Of a stretch of 64,000 nucleotides of DNA, positions 24,961-34,754 are shown one piece after another. The notes below the pieces were generated by a model. The model worked only from the letters and a program-made list of their open reading frames with translations. It was not told the origin of the DNA and did not search any database. Made by a program: the position numbers and the translations under genes. Origin of the DNA: UBA1431 sp002329665 (GTDB taxonomy: Bacteria; Bacillota; Clostridia; Christensenellales; UBA1431); NCBI GenBank assembly GCA_040772545.1, contig JAXGXY010000001.1, forward strand, positions 1,178,001 to 1,242,000. The letters run 5' to 3'. How positions within the stretch are numbered: position 1 is the first letter of the stretch; each line of letters opens with the position of its first letter.

Positions 24961-27900
24961 TTACTCCTCGAACCCCTTTTGCGTAATTTTCAGCGTGTTG
25001 CAGTTTTCCGAAACCGTCCTTATCACATCGTCGGGGATTCCGTCCGCGACTTCGACCTCGATGTGCAGTTCTATTCGCACATCGGCGTTTTTCAGGGTCG
25101 ACAGGTGCTGTATGACCTCGTCGTTGATTTTACCCGCTATCGTCCCGAGGCGAAGAGGCTCAAGCTGGGCCGTTGCATAAAACCGGCGCGTTTTCTTGCG
25201 TACAGGACCGTAATCGCCGCCGGTAGGCGTAACTCCAACACCCGTTCCCTCCCCTCCGTAAGGCTGTGGTACAGGTTTAACTATAGCGCCATCGTCGGGT
25301 CCGACTTCGTCACTGTTCCCTCTCCGAGCATTTTCCTCTTCAATCTGACGTTTGGCCGCGTCGACCTTCACAAGCATCCCGCTCATCGACTGCATTCCGA
25401 ACGCCTCGGCTTTGCCTAGGCTAAGCGAAAGATACCTGCCATCCTCGTTCTTTCCTTCGGCGTAGGCGAAATATTCGTCGGTCAGCAGCCCCTTGCCGAT
25501 GGTTTCCAGCAAAACCGCCTCATCCCGCAGCCGGTGGAAATAGCAGTGCCTGCACATGAAATCCCAAAGATCGCGTATCCTTATGTCGTCGCTGTCCTTC
25601 CAGAGCCAGCGGTCCAGTTCCATTTTCAGTAATACGGGAGACCATTGGGTGACCAGCAGATCGTTTTGCGTCATCGTGCGGGATGCTTTCATCGCCGGGC
25701 TTTCGCTGCCGGAGAGCTTCTGAACTTCCCACTCGACGGCGCCCGTCGCGTTCTCGGCGCTGAGTGTCGGCACGAGCAGCCAGCAGTACGCGCCCCAGAG
25801 GTGTTCCCTTACCGCCTTCTCGCTGCGCTCTATGGCCGCTTTCACTTCGTTCATCTGCACCTTGTCGAGGTTCAGTACGTCCACTTCGTCGCGCACCGAC
25901 TCCCACGCCTTCAGCGTCCGCATCTCTTCCACGACATGGCTTACCGCTTCGCTGTCCGCCGCCGCGAACGCGAGCATGTTGCGGTACTTCCGCGGCGAAG
26001 CCCCGTGGCAAGTGAAGATGTCGATCGCCGCGACCCGCGCCTTGCACGCTTCGTCGTTCTTTTTGTATACCTGAGAAGGAGGCAGGATTACCATACGGGC
26101 TTCCTGCGCATCCGGAACGTCCAATGAAGTCGTTGGGCATGAGTGGATTCGAACAAAATCGCTATTGCCTCCGACCTTTTGTAGAAAACGATTACCTAAC
26201 TCATATTCCATGTCCTCCCGCCGGAACTGCAGCGCCCTGTCCTGCACCGTCTTGCGCAGCGTCGGGCGCGTATCGTACCAGAACCGCTGGTTCGCGGAAT
26301 ACAGGTGCGTCAACTTGTCCTGTAAGAGGCCTATCGCTTCGTTGAAAACCGCGATCTGTTCTCCCGGCTGCACCACGCCCAGCCGTATCCGCGCGGCCTC
26401 GAGCCCCCTGCGGCCCTGTCCGCGCACATCGGGGGCGCTGCCCAGCGCGATCGTGCGGGCGACGCGCCGTATGGCGCCGACCTTGGCATACCGCTGTCTC
26501 TCCCTTTCCAGGCTGACGGGAGTTGACCGCGGACCGTCGACTTCCTTATCGATGACCGTGTTCCACGCATCGCGCGCTTCGAGAAGATACCGCGTCAATT
26601 CTTCCCGGATTCTGACATTGCCGAAATTGATCGACCCGGGCATGATGAACGGATCCCGGTTGTCCCGTTCCCACAGGTCCTGGATAGTAAGCGCTATGAA
26701 ACGAAGCACGCCGCGGGTGCGCTGGAAGTTCTCCAGCGTCGCCCAGTCGTCGTACAGCCTGTCGAACACCTCGGGGTGGATGGGATAGCAGGCCTTCAGC
26801 CGCTCGAAATAAGACAGCTCGCGGCAGCCGACCGGAAAGTCGTCCGGGTTCTCCCGGTACATCTGAGAAAAGGCCCTGCACGCCGCTTCCAGCGCGTCTT
26901 GGTCCGCGATCTCCTTAAAAAGCCGCCGCCGTACGATCTCGAACCCTTCTTCCGCCTCCACAGGCTTCCAGACGGCTTCCATGCGACCAAACACCTTCTC
27001 AATGTACTGCAAAGCCTCAAGCCCCGCTTCTCCGCCCATCTCTATATCGGATTCGGGGATGGAAGCTACCAGCAGCGAAGCCTTGCTCGCCCGGGCCGCT
27101 TCGGTCAGTTCCTGCACGAAGCTCAGCAGCCCCTCGAACGTCCCGGCCGGAAGGTCCGTGTGCCCGTATATCTTGCGCGCGTAGGAAACCAGCTCGTCTA
27201 TCAGGATCAGGCAGGGCCCGGCCCTATCGAGTATCTCCGCAAGCACCTCCGAACCGGGCGAAACGCCTTTTTTGTCCGACTCCTTTATCAGTTCGTAAAG
27301 CCTGGGGTTCCCGCACTGCTTCGCAAGCTGCGCCGTCATCTCCCCCCAGAACGTGTTGATCGTGTGCCCGGGCAGCCGGTCGTCGCGCCGGCTCTTGGTG
27401 GGGTCAAGTTGCGTGCCTACCAAGACCGCCACGCGCGTTTCAGGGAGCGAGGGCACGCCCGCGCGGGCAAGGATGGGCGCAACGCCGGGGAGCCTGTCTG
27501 CGGTGGTCGCGTTGCGCAGCAGGTGGTAAAGCGCGATCATGCTGTGCGTCTTTCCGCCGCCGAACGCCGTCTTTAGCTGGATGACAGGTTCGCCTCCCTT
27601 GCCAAAGACGCGCTGGATCACCTGCGTTAAAAGGCCCGCCATGCCCCCGGTGATATAGGTGCGCGAGAAGAACTCGACCTTGTCCTGGTACTCGGGCTGC
27701 GCTATGTTCCGGGCCACCTGCGCGAGGTCGGCGGCAAACTCCGCCTGGCGGTACCTGCCGCGCGCGACGTCCGGGTTCGGCTCCGCCACCAAACGCCAGG
27801 GCTTGAGCCCCGCGGCCGCGTCCGCCGCCGGCCGCTGCGTTTCCGGGGCGGGCTGTATCCCGGGCGCCTGTCGGGACGTGCCCTCCGTCCCGTACTGTAT

Positions 27901-28332
27901 CCTGCGCATCATCTGCCAGAGTTGGTCGGCCACGCCGTCGTCTATGGGCTGGATGAACCGCGCCATCGTATCCAGCGCGCGGGCCGCGTCCTCGTCCGAA
28001 AAACCTTCGCCCGATGCGTGCGCCCATCTGTTCCGCACGTCGACGAGCTCGTTCGCCCACGTGCGCTGCTCCCTTGTCATTTTCCTCTTGAAGACATCGT
28101 TCCAGTTGTATAGGACGAGCTTGAGGCACAGGGCCATGTCCATTTTGTCCAGCAGTTCCGCGTCCGTCATCCCTGCCCCGTCCGGCAGGTTTTCCCCGCG
28201 CGGGCTGCCGCCCGTCACCCATTCGCTCCACCAGCGGTTTCCCGCGAGCGCGCGGAATTCCCGCATGACGAACGCCGAAAGATACGGCAGGACGATGTGA
28301 AGCCCCCGTCCGACCATCGCATTGTTGTCCAT
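24961..28332 (-). CDS. DUF499 AAA+ ATPase of an Hma-type defence cassette
   Basis: About 1123 aa from the ATG at 28332 (GAGGGAGGAGG just before); a second ATG at 28350 overlaps the methylase stop as ATGA and is also possible. The N-terminal 130 residues look like a Swt1-type HEPN domain, with VRNRWAHASG near residue 100. The DUF499 ATPase follows: Walker A QLKTAFGGGKTHS (about 252-264), Walker B CLILIDELVSYARK (about 374-387), and a helical second half. A long C-terminal part ends in a DUF499-associated domain. It is the third gene of helicase-methylase-ATPase, translationally coupled to the methylase, and probably powers or controls DNA restriction or modification. Confidence 0.9.
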   Translation of the reverse strand: MDNNAMVGRGLHIVLPYLSAFVMREFRALAGNRWWSEWVTGGSPRGENLPDGAGMTDAELLDKMDMALCLKLVLYNWNDVFKRKMTREQRTWANELVDVRNRWAHASGEGFSDEDAARALDTMARFIQPIDDGVADQLWQMMRRIQYGTEGTSRQAPGIQPAPETQRPAADAAAGLKPWRLVAEPNPDVARGRYRQAEFAADLAQVARNIAQPEYQDKVEFFSRTYITGGMAGLLTQVIQRVFGKGGEPVIQLKTAFGGGKTHSMIALYHLLRNATTADRLPGVAPILARAGVPSLPETRVAVLVGTQLDPTKSRRDDRLPGHTINTFWGEMTAQLAKQCGNPRLYELIKESDKKGVSPGSEVLAEILDRAGPCLILIDELVSYARKIYGHTDLPAGTFEGLLSFVQELTEAARASKASLLVASIPESDIEMGGEAGLEALQYIEKVFGRMEAVWKPVEAEEGFEIVRRRLFKEIADQDALEAACRAFSQMYRENPDDFPVGCRELSYFERLKACYPIHPEVFDRLYDDWATLENFQRTRGVLRFIALTIQDLWERDNRDPFIMPGSINFGNVRIREELTRYLLEARDAWNTVIDKEVDGPRSTPVSLERERQRYAKVGAIRRVARTIALGSAPDVRGQGRRGLEAARIRLGVVQPGEQIAVFNEAIGLLQDKLTHLYSANQRFWYDTRPTLRKTVQDRALQFRREDMEYELGNRFLQKVGGNSDFVRIHSCPTTSLDVPDAQEARMVILPPSQVYKKNDEACKARVAAIDIFTCHGASPRKYRNMLAFAAADSEAVSHVVEEMRTLKAWESVRDEVDVLNLDKVQMNEVKAAIERSEKAVREHLWGAYCWLLVPTLSAENATGAVEWEVQKLSGSESPAMKASRTMTQNDLLVTQWSPVLLKMELDRWLWKDSDDIRIRDLWDFMCRHCYFHRLRDEAVLLETIGKGLLTDEYFAYAEGKNEDGRYLSLSLGKAEAFGMQSMSGMLVKVDAAKRQIEEENARRGNSDEVGPDDGAIVKPVPQPYGGEGTGVGVTPTGGDYGPVRKKTRRFYATAQLEPLRLGTIAGKINDEVIQHLSTLKNADVRIELHIEVEVADGIPDDVIRTVSENCNTLKITQKGFEE

Positions 28333-28346
28333 GATAGCCTCCTCCC

Positions 28347-31121
28347 TCATATCAATTGCGTCTGCTCATACGTCTTATTGGAGCGGAGCTCTCCGGCTTT
28401 GCGGACGATCTCGGGCCACGAGAGCACGAGCGCGTTGTAGTGCATGGCTTCCTCGCCCATCCCCTTCTTCTCGCAGAGGGTAAAAAGGCGGTAAGCAAGC
28501 GCCTTCGCGTTTTCGCCCATGTCCGGCCGCATGTCCGCGAGCAGGGCGGCAGCCTCCCCGATGCCGCCGCCTGACTGCAGCGCCCGCACGAGGTGCTGCG
28601 TCGCTGTGAACACCGTGTTCTCCATTGCGGCGTTCCAATTTTCGGGCAACTCGTCTTGCCGGAGGATGCGCACCTTGCCGCGCTCCCGCAGGATGACCCC
28701 GTCGCGCACCAGTTCGTCCAGCCTCGCGTTCCTCGCGCGGGCGACGTTGTCCGCCTCGCCGTACGGCCCTTCCTTTAGGCCGTGCTGCTCGAACCACGTC
28801 ACGCAGAACCGGCTCTCGGCCTCCATGTCCCCGTCCTGCTCCGACAAAAACGCGTCCAGTTCCCGGTTGATGAGCGCCAGCGCCGCGCGCACCGTCATCG
28901 GCGAGCCGTCCGTCTCGAGCACCTTTTCATAACGGGAGAACACCGCCATGCCCGGCCCGATCGACGCCTGCGGCAGGTCGACCGGCGCGACGCTGCCCGA
29001 CTGCAGCGCCTTCAGCCCCGCGCGCAACTCGCGGCGCAGCTCGGCATTGAAGTCCCTGCGGGAGACGGTCCCGGCATTCTCCCCCCGCGGGCGGCAAACG
29101 ATTACAATAGAGGAAGCCAATGCGTTTGTGCCGATTCCTACGGAGCGGTTCGTCATCTCCGTGCGCATCGGCCAGGTGCCCGTGATGGAAAAGCCGGACT
29201 GCAACAAGGCGGAGAGCATCGTCTCCCAGCCGGTGGACGCGGTTTCCGCTCCGTTTTCCCCGTCCTGTTCTTCTCTTTGTTTAAAGGCGTAATACACGGT
29301 CACGGGGATGTCTTTGGCCGTGGCCTCCCGCATGCGGGAAAACGCCCGCTTCATTCCCTCCTCGAAGAAGGCCCCGGCTTTCTCCCTGCTGTTTTCGAAG
29401 CGGTAGGGCGTCGCCACCAGTTCCTCGGCCTTGGGCACGAGCATCGTGGCAAACAAACGGGGGTATATTTTTCTAAGAGAGCGGCGGAGCCATATGTAAA
29501 AGAAATCTGAGAGGTCCGCATACCCGATGTTGTCGTAATAAGGAGGGTCTGTTGAAATAACAAAGCCCCCAAGCTTTCCGTTCACCGTGGCATCGCACTG
29601 GTCAACCGTTGCGACGGCGTTGGGTGTTGCGTAAGCGAGGCACTTGGCCACCCATACTACACAGTTGTCCCAGCAGCCGGAAGAATTGCTGAAAGGATTC
29701 GCCTCCGCATAGTCCCAAACCATGGGAATCGCTTGCCGCGCAAAAGTATTCCTAATTATGTCACGCCCACTATGCCATGAACATATCGAGCTGTTGTAAT
29801 CAATCAATTTATCCAGCACACACGCCAGATATACCGCCACCGCCTCGCCGTATGCGCGGGCGCCGCTGCCCCCTTCGTCAAGCCCGATGCCGTCGTCCGG
29901 CAGCCCTGCCGCAATCGCGTCCGCCTCCGCCTGCGCCTGCGCCTCGCACACCAGGTCGCTGAACGTGACCAGCGCGGTAAGCTGGCGCGGGGTGAAAAGG
30001 TCAGCCATTCGCGTCAGGCCATAATTCGGCGTATTAAATTCTCGCGGATTAACCGGCAGGTCACAATCCGGATAATCCGAAGGTCTGGGGACATCTGCTG
30101 CCTCAACATGCACCCTATCAGGCGGCAAATACGTACGGCCTCCCGGCCCGTCCGCGACGACGGCCATCAGCCTCGCGTCCATCCTCCCGGCCTTCCCTTC
30201 CCCGCGGATATACGGGAACCCCACGGGCGAACCGCAGCAGATGCAGGTCGCACCTTTGCGGTTCACCGTCCCGTCCCGTGCTTTGCCTTTCCCTCGTTTC
30301 ACCGTATAGGAAACGGCGCCTTTTTCGATAACCGGCTCAATGTAAGCTTCCTTTTTTGACTTTTTACTTAATTCGAAAGAACGTACCAGAGGCATTTCCG
30401 CCCCGCAAGCCGGGTTAGGGCATTTTACCGTTCGCGCCCATATCCACGCGATTACGGTCGCTTCACCGCCCTCCGGCAATATGGCCTTCGGGTATAGGTG
30501 CCCGATACGCCGGAAAGCTTCTTCCTTGATCCATTCCCCGTAACAACGCACGTCCTCAGCCAGCCCGGCCGCGCCCCTGCGCTTTACGTCCTTCGACGCG
30601 AATGCGCCGCGGGATTTAGGGTTCACTGCGGGGAGCCCTGCAAAGCGCGGCGGTATCTCGATGAGCGCCTTGTTGATGAGCACGGCCACCGGGTTCAGGT
30701 CCCCGGCATGGGCTTCCAGCCCCAGGCGCTGTGCCTCGAGCGGTATGGAGCCGCCCCCGGCAAACGGGTCCAGCACCGGCGGCGGGTTGTCGCCCGTGTA
30801 CTTCTTGATTTCCGCGCGTGCCTTGTTAAGAACGTCCTCGTTATTGCTGTTCTCCCATTGCACGAGGTCCTTTATAATTTCGAAAAGTCGCTGCCGTTCC
30901 TTTTCCTGCGCTTCCGGGGTGGGAAACGCTTCGGGATGGGAAGACGGGTCATCCACAAGTTGCGCGAAAAGCACCGCGCGGCAGGTCGCAAGAGGGCGCC
31001 TCGCCCACCAGAGGTGCAGCGTGGACGGGTGCCCGTGGCGGATGGACTTTTCTCTTTTAGACGCGGCGTTTATGGCCTCCAGCGGCAGGGCGACTTCGAT
31101 GAGCTTCTTTTTATGGGGCAT
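28347..31121 (-). CDS. DUF1156 adenine-specific DNA methyltransferase (Hma-type)
   Basis: 924 aa. The N-terminus has the DUF1156 signature (EVALPLEAINAASKREKSIR, HPSTLHLWWARRPLA). The SAM-binding motif is LDPFAGGGSIPLEA (about residues 117-130) and the catalytic motif DPPY is at about 525-528 (VISTDPPYYDNIGYADL), an N6-adenine or N4-cytosine type. Zinc-ribbon cysteines CPNPACG and CICCG lie near 234-298. The start overlaps the helicase stop by 11 nt and its stop overlaps the next frame, so the three genes form one operon. It presumably marks host DNA so that the helicase/ATPase acts on unmarked DNA. Confidence 0.93.
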   Translation of the reverse strand: MPHKKKLIEVALPLEAINAASKREKSIRHGHPSTLHLWWARRPLATCRAVLFAQLVDDPSSHPEAFPTPEAQEKERQRLFEIIKDLVQWENSNNEDVLNKARAEIKKYTGDNPPPVLDPFAGGGSIPLEAQRLGLEAHAGDLNPVAVLINKALIEIPPRFAGLPAVNPKSRGAFASKDVKRRGAAGLAEDVRCYGEWIKEEAFRRIGHLYPKAILPEGGEATVIAWIWARTVKCPNPACGAEMPLVRSFELSKKSKKEAYIEPVIEKGAVSYTVKRGKGKARDGTVNRKGATCICCGSPVGFPYIRGEGKAGRMDARLMAVVADGPGGRTYLPPDRVHVEAADVPRPSDYPDCDLPVNPREFNTPNYGLTRMADLFTPRQLTALVTFSDLVCEAQAQAEADAIAAGLPDDGIGLDEGGSGARAYGEAVAVYLACVLDKLIDYNSSICSWHSGRDIIRNTFARQAIPMVWDYAEANPFSNSSGCWDNCVVWVAKCLAYATPNAVATVDQCDATVNGKLGGFVISTDPPYYDNIGYADLSDFFYIWLRRSLRKIYPRLFATMLVPKAEELVATPYRFENSREKAGAFFEEGMKRAFSRMREATAKDIPVTVYYAFKQREEQDGENGAETASTGWETMLSALLQSGFSITGTWPMRTEMTNRSVGIGTNALASSIVIVCRPRGENAGTVSRRDFNAELRRELRAGLKALQSGSVAPVDLPQASIGPGMAVFSRYEKVLETDGSPMTVRAALALINRELDAFLSEQDGDMEAESRFCVTWFEQHGLKEGPYGEADNVARARNARLDELVRDGVILRERGKVRILRQDELPENWNAAMENTVFTATQHLVRALQSGGGIGEAAALLADMRPDMGENAKALAYRLFTLCEKKGMGEEAMHYNALVLSWPEIVRKAGELRSNKTYEQTQLI

Positions 31122-34100
31122 GGTCGGCCTCCTGTGATGTATATACGATTTCGGCGACGGCCCTGAGTTCGGCTATCGCATAGTTCACGCTGGCCGCGGC
31201 GAGGTCCGGCCTATAATGGAACGGACGTTTCAAGTATACCGTATTTGTGGTTTCACCATCAACTTCGACGATGGCGAGGATGAAGGATTCCGGCGAGTTC
31301 TGCGCCACAATGATCTCGTTTCGCGTGACGGTGACGGTTCCCGCGCCCGCGGTTCGCCCCTTCACCTCGATAAAGCGCATGTGCTTAACGCCGTTTTCGT
31401 CCGTGCTCACGGATTCGACGTCGTAGCCGCAGTTTGATTCGCTCACGTCCTCCGGGGCGTTCCCCAGCGCCTTTTCGATCCCCATGACGGCGTCCATCGC
31501 CGCCCGTTCGATCCTTTCGCGGTCTTTCCCGAACAGGCCGGGCGCGGGCGCGCTCCCGAGGAGCGAAGCGGGGACCACCAGCGCCCCGCCGATGACCACC
31601 GGCGGCATGGGGTTGAGCTTTTGTTCCTCGTCGAGTTCGCGCATCCGGCGCTCGAGCCTGTGCTCGAGTTCCCTCACCCTGCGCTCAAGGTTGTCAACGT
31701 TTAGCGGGGTGCCCTTGCCTTCGCGAGCCTTCTCACGCGCCTTCTGCGTTTCGGCGTCCCAGTGGGCGATCTCCCGCTCCAGCCGCTGTTTCACCGCCGC
31801 GCGCACCTTTTCGACATAGGCGGCGCGTTCCCGCTGCACCTGCCGGAAATGGCGATGCACCAGATGCTCTATCGCGTAATGCATGGCGAGTTCTTCGACG
31901 TCTTTCTTCAGCCAGCCTGTATTATGAAGCAACTGCTGAACCGCAGGCCGTTCGTCATCGGAAGGTTTCCTGTAATCGAGGTACGGCGCGTAACCCGCCC
32001 CCCGCGCGTTTCCGTCTTTGTCTGTCTCTACGAAGTGCATCTGCCGCGACACCGTGCGGGCGTTCCCGTGCCTGTCCCTGCGCGCGTCGCAGATCGCGTT
32101 TTCGATGTAGAACAGCAGCCGGACGTCGTCGGATTTGTTTGCGTCATCTACGAAGACGGCCCCCTGCTTTAGCACGGCCCTGTATCTGTCCATCACCCAG
32201 TCGATTACGGCTTCGAGCAGCGGGTGGCCGGGGCAGATGAGCGCGGCGTCGGGCAATCCGGGCCGGCTTACTTCCTCCTTTTCGAAGGTGACCTGTTCGT
32301 AATTGGCCGGGATGGGGCGGGGCACGCCGTTTTTGTCGGGCCCCATCAGCGCGCGAGGAACGCGCGTGATCGTATACCGCCTGCCGGCCTGTTTGCGGAT
32401 CGCGCCTCCGGCCTGCCGGAAGGCCTCGAGGAAAAACTGTTCGATGAAATGCGGCTGCAGGCGTCGCGCCTCTATCCGCTCCATCTCCTCGCGTATCTCC
32501 ATCACCCGCCTTATGTCCATCACGTCACACGCAAGCGCGCGCTGTTTTAAAAGGCCTTCCAGATAATCGCGGTCGAGGGCGTCGTCCACCACCTGATCGA
32601 GCCGTGCGCGCACCTCGGGATCGCTCCCGTAGCGTATGGCTTCGACGAGAAGGTCCCTGAGCCGCCTTTCGCCGAACGACACCTTCCCCAGCACGTCGAA
32701 CACGCGCCCGCCGAGGGTCTCGCGCGCCTGCTGCAGTTTTTTGAATAAGCGGAAGAAAACGTCGCCTTCGCGGGTCTCCATCGCCACGAGGTTCCAAAGG
32801 TGGCACACTTCTTTCTGCCCGATGCGGTGGATGCGCCCGAACCGCTGCTCGATGCGGTTCGGGTTCCAGGGCAGGTCGTAGTTCACCATCAGGTGCGCGC
32901 GCTGCAGGTTGATGCCTTCGCCCGCGGCATCCGTCGCGACAAGGATCAGCACATCCCTGTCGTTTTTAAACGATTCTTCCACTGCGCGGCGCTCCTCGCG
33001 GCGCATCCCGCCCTGTATCGTCACCACCCTTTCGGGCGCGCCTAGCAGGCTGCCTATCCGCCGGGCAAGGTAGTTGAGCGTGTCGCGGTGCTCGGTGAAA
33101 ACGATGAGCTTTTTCATGCTCCCATCGTCGTTTTTCATATACCGGTTGTTCTGAAGGATGCCGGAAAGTTCTCGCCACTTGCTGTCGTTTCCCGAAACCA
33201 ACAGCCTGCGGGCCTGTTCTTCCAGTTCCCCGAGGTGCTCGATCTCTTCCCTGAGTTCGTTGAGGGTCTGAGCGGCGGTGGCCTTGTCCAGGATCTCGTC
33301 CTCCTCGCGCCAGACTTCCTCGGCGGGCGCGTCTTCCAGGTCGTCAAAATCGTCAGCCGAATAGCCTGCTAGGCCGAACCGATCCAGGTCAGCCTCTTTC
33401 AGGCGCGCCTCAAGCCGTTCGCGCCTCCGCCTGAGCGACTGGTAGATCGCCTCAGGAGACGAGGCGAGCCGCCTTTGCAGGATCGTCAGCGCAAACCCGA
33501 CGGTGTTGCGCATCTCGGGGTTCGCGAACCGCTCGGCACGGTTGAACTCCTCGCGCACATACGATGTCACGTCCTCGTAAAGCGCCCTCTCATCGCCGGA
33601 CAGGGCATAGTCGGCCGAATACGCAAACCGTTCCGGGAACAGCTTCTTGCCTTCGAACGTCAGCAGTTCCTCTTTTACGAGACGGCGCATGAGGTCATCG
33701 ATGTCGAAACTGCGTCTGCTCCGCTTTCTGCCTTCGAAGCGGTCGGCGTCCAGCAGCGCCATGAACAACTGGAAATCGTCTTCTTTTCCGTTATGCGGTG
33801 TAGCTGTTAAAAGAAGGAAGTGTCGGGTGATGCCCGAAAGCAGTTGCCCCAAGCGGTAACGCATCGTACGTTTTACTTCTTTACCGAAGACCGTGGCCGA
33901 CATCTTATGCGCCTCGTCGCATACGATCAGGTCCCATTCCGACGCTTTAAGCTTTTCCTGCGTATTTTCGTCGCGCGAGAGCTTATCAAGCCTCGCGATG
34001 CACAGCGGGACCTCATTAAAGGCGTTGCCCGTACGCGCGGCTTCCAGCCTGTCGTTGGTCATGATATCGAACTCGAGCTGGAACTTCTGGTACAGTTCGT

Positions 34101-34605
34101 CCTGCCATTGCTCCACGAGGTTCCCCGGGCAGACGACGAGACACCGTTTCAGGTCGCCCCGGATGATGAGTTCCTTTATGAACAGGCCCGTCATAATGGT
34201 CTTTCCGGCGCCGGGGTCATCCGCCAGCAGGAAGCGCAAAGGCTGCAGCGGAAGCATCTCCCCGTAAACGGCCGTTATCTGGTGCGGCAAAGGGTCTATA
34301 CGGGATGTGTGTACGGCAAGATGCGGGTCGAACAGGTGCGCGAGCTTGATCCTGTATGCCTCCGATGCGAGGCGGAGCTGGTCTGCGTCGGCGTTGAACC
34401 GCCAGGGAAGCTCGTCCCCGACGACGGTCACGGATTCCTCGTCGAAGCGATACAACAGGGTCTGGCTGACGCTTCCATCCTCACACCTGTATACGATGTT
34501 GAGCGCCGTCGTCCCGGCCGGTATAATCTGAATTACCGATACGATCTGCCCCGGAACGACGCCTTTTAAACGGGTATTCGGTTTGATGTCCTCGAGCATC
34601 GCCAT
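31111..34605 (-). CDS. SNF2-type helicase with C-terminal DUF3883 domain (Hma-type)
   Basis: 1164 aa from the ATG at 34605 (AAGGAAGG upstream); an 18-codon longer frame has no ribosome site. Lobe 1: Walker A ADDPGAGKTIMTGLF (about 128-142), DEAH box VCDEAHKMSA (about 228-237), TATPHNGKEDD. Lobe 2: VFTEHRDTLNYL, ATDAAGEGINLQ, RFGRIHRIGQKEV. A coiled coil (about 950-1010, EREIAHWDAETQKARE) precedes a C-terminal DUF3883 module (MRFIEVKGRTAGAG), a PD-(D/E)XK-like fold that could bind or cut DNA. First gene of the Hma-type operon, preceded by an extended -10 promoter. Frame intact. Confidence 0.93.
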   Translation of the reverse strand: MAMLEDIKPNTRLKGVVPGQIVSVIQIIPAGTTALNIVYRCEDGSVSQTLLYRFDEESVTVVGDELPWRFNADADQLRLASEAYRIKLAHLFDPHLAVHTSRIDPLPHQITAVYGEMLPLQPLRFLLADDPGAGKTIMTGLFIKELIIRGDLKRCLVVCPGNLVEQWQDELYQKFQLEFDIMTNDRLEAARTGNAFNEVPLCIARLDKLSRDENTQEKLKASEWDLIVCDEAHKMSATVFGKEVKRTMRYRLGQLLSGITRHFLLLTATPHNGKEDDFQLFMALLDADRFEGRKRSRRSFDIDDLMRRLVKEELLTFEGKKLFPERFAYSADYALSGDERALYEDVTSYVREEFNRAERFANPEMRNTVGFALTILQRRLASSPEAIYQSLRRRRERLEARLKEADLDRFGLAGYSADDFDDLEDAPAEEVWREEDEILDKATAAQTLNELREEIEHLGELEEQARRLLVSGNDSKWRELSGILQNNRYMKNDDGSMKKLIVFTEHRDTLNYLARRIGSLLGAPERVVTIQGGMRREERRAVEESFKNDRDVLILVATDAAGEGINLQRAHLMVNYDLPWNPNRIEQRFGRIHRIGQKEVCHLWNLVAMETREGDVFFRLFKKLQQARETLGGRVFDVLGKVSFGERRLRDLLVEAIRYGSDPEVRARLDQVVDDALDRDYLEGLLKQRALACDVMDIRRVMEIREEMERIEARRLQPHFIEQFFLEAFRQAGGAIRKQAGRRYTITRVPRALMGPDKNGVPRPIPANYEQVTFEKEEVSRPGLPDAALICPGHPLLEAVIDWVMDRYRAVLKQGAVFVDDANKSDDVRLLFYIENAICDARRDRHGNARTVSRQMHFVETDKDGNARGAGYAPYLDYRKPSDDERPAVQQLLHNTGWLKKDVEELAMHYAIEHLVHRHFRQVQRERAAYVEKVRAAVKQRLEREIAHWDAETQKAREKAREGKGTPLNVDNLERRVRELEHRLERRMRELDEEQKLNPMPPVVIGGALVVPASLLGSAPAPGLFGKDRERIERAAMDAVMGIEKALGNAPEDVSESNCGYDVESVSTDENGVKHMRFIEVKGRTAGAGTVTVTRNEIIVAQNSPESFILAIVEVDGETTNTVYLKRPFHYRPDLAAASVNYAIAELRAVAEIVYTSQEADHAP

Positions 34606-34692
34606 TGTTCCTTCCTTAACACTAATACACGGATTGAAAGCAGATAGTCTGATGCTCACAAATGATTAAGTAATGATTAATATACCATCATC

Positions 34693-34701
34693 ATTATACC
34701 A
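34693..34701 (-). promoter_or_regulatory. Extended -10 promoter candidate for the Hma-type operon
   Basis: TGGTATAAT on the minus strand about 90 nt upstream of the helicase start, with no good -35. Just downstream (34650-34682) the near-repeat AATGATTAAGTAATGATTAA could be an operator. Confidence 0.5.
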
Positions 34702-34754
34702 AAATATGGACAGTTTATGATCAAGTGGGCACGCACAGCCAATGATGCCGATGT

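Noticed and set aside
24961..34605. BREX or DISARM system
   Set aside because: No PglZ, BrxL, DrmB (DUF1998) or PLD gene accompanies the methylase, ATPase and helicase; the three-gene set fits Hma better.
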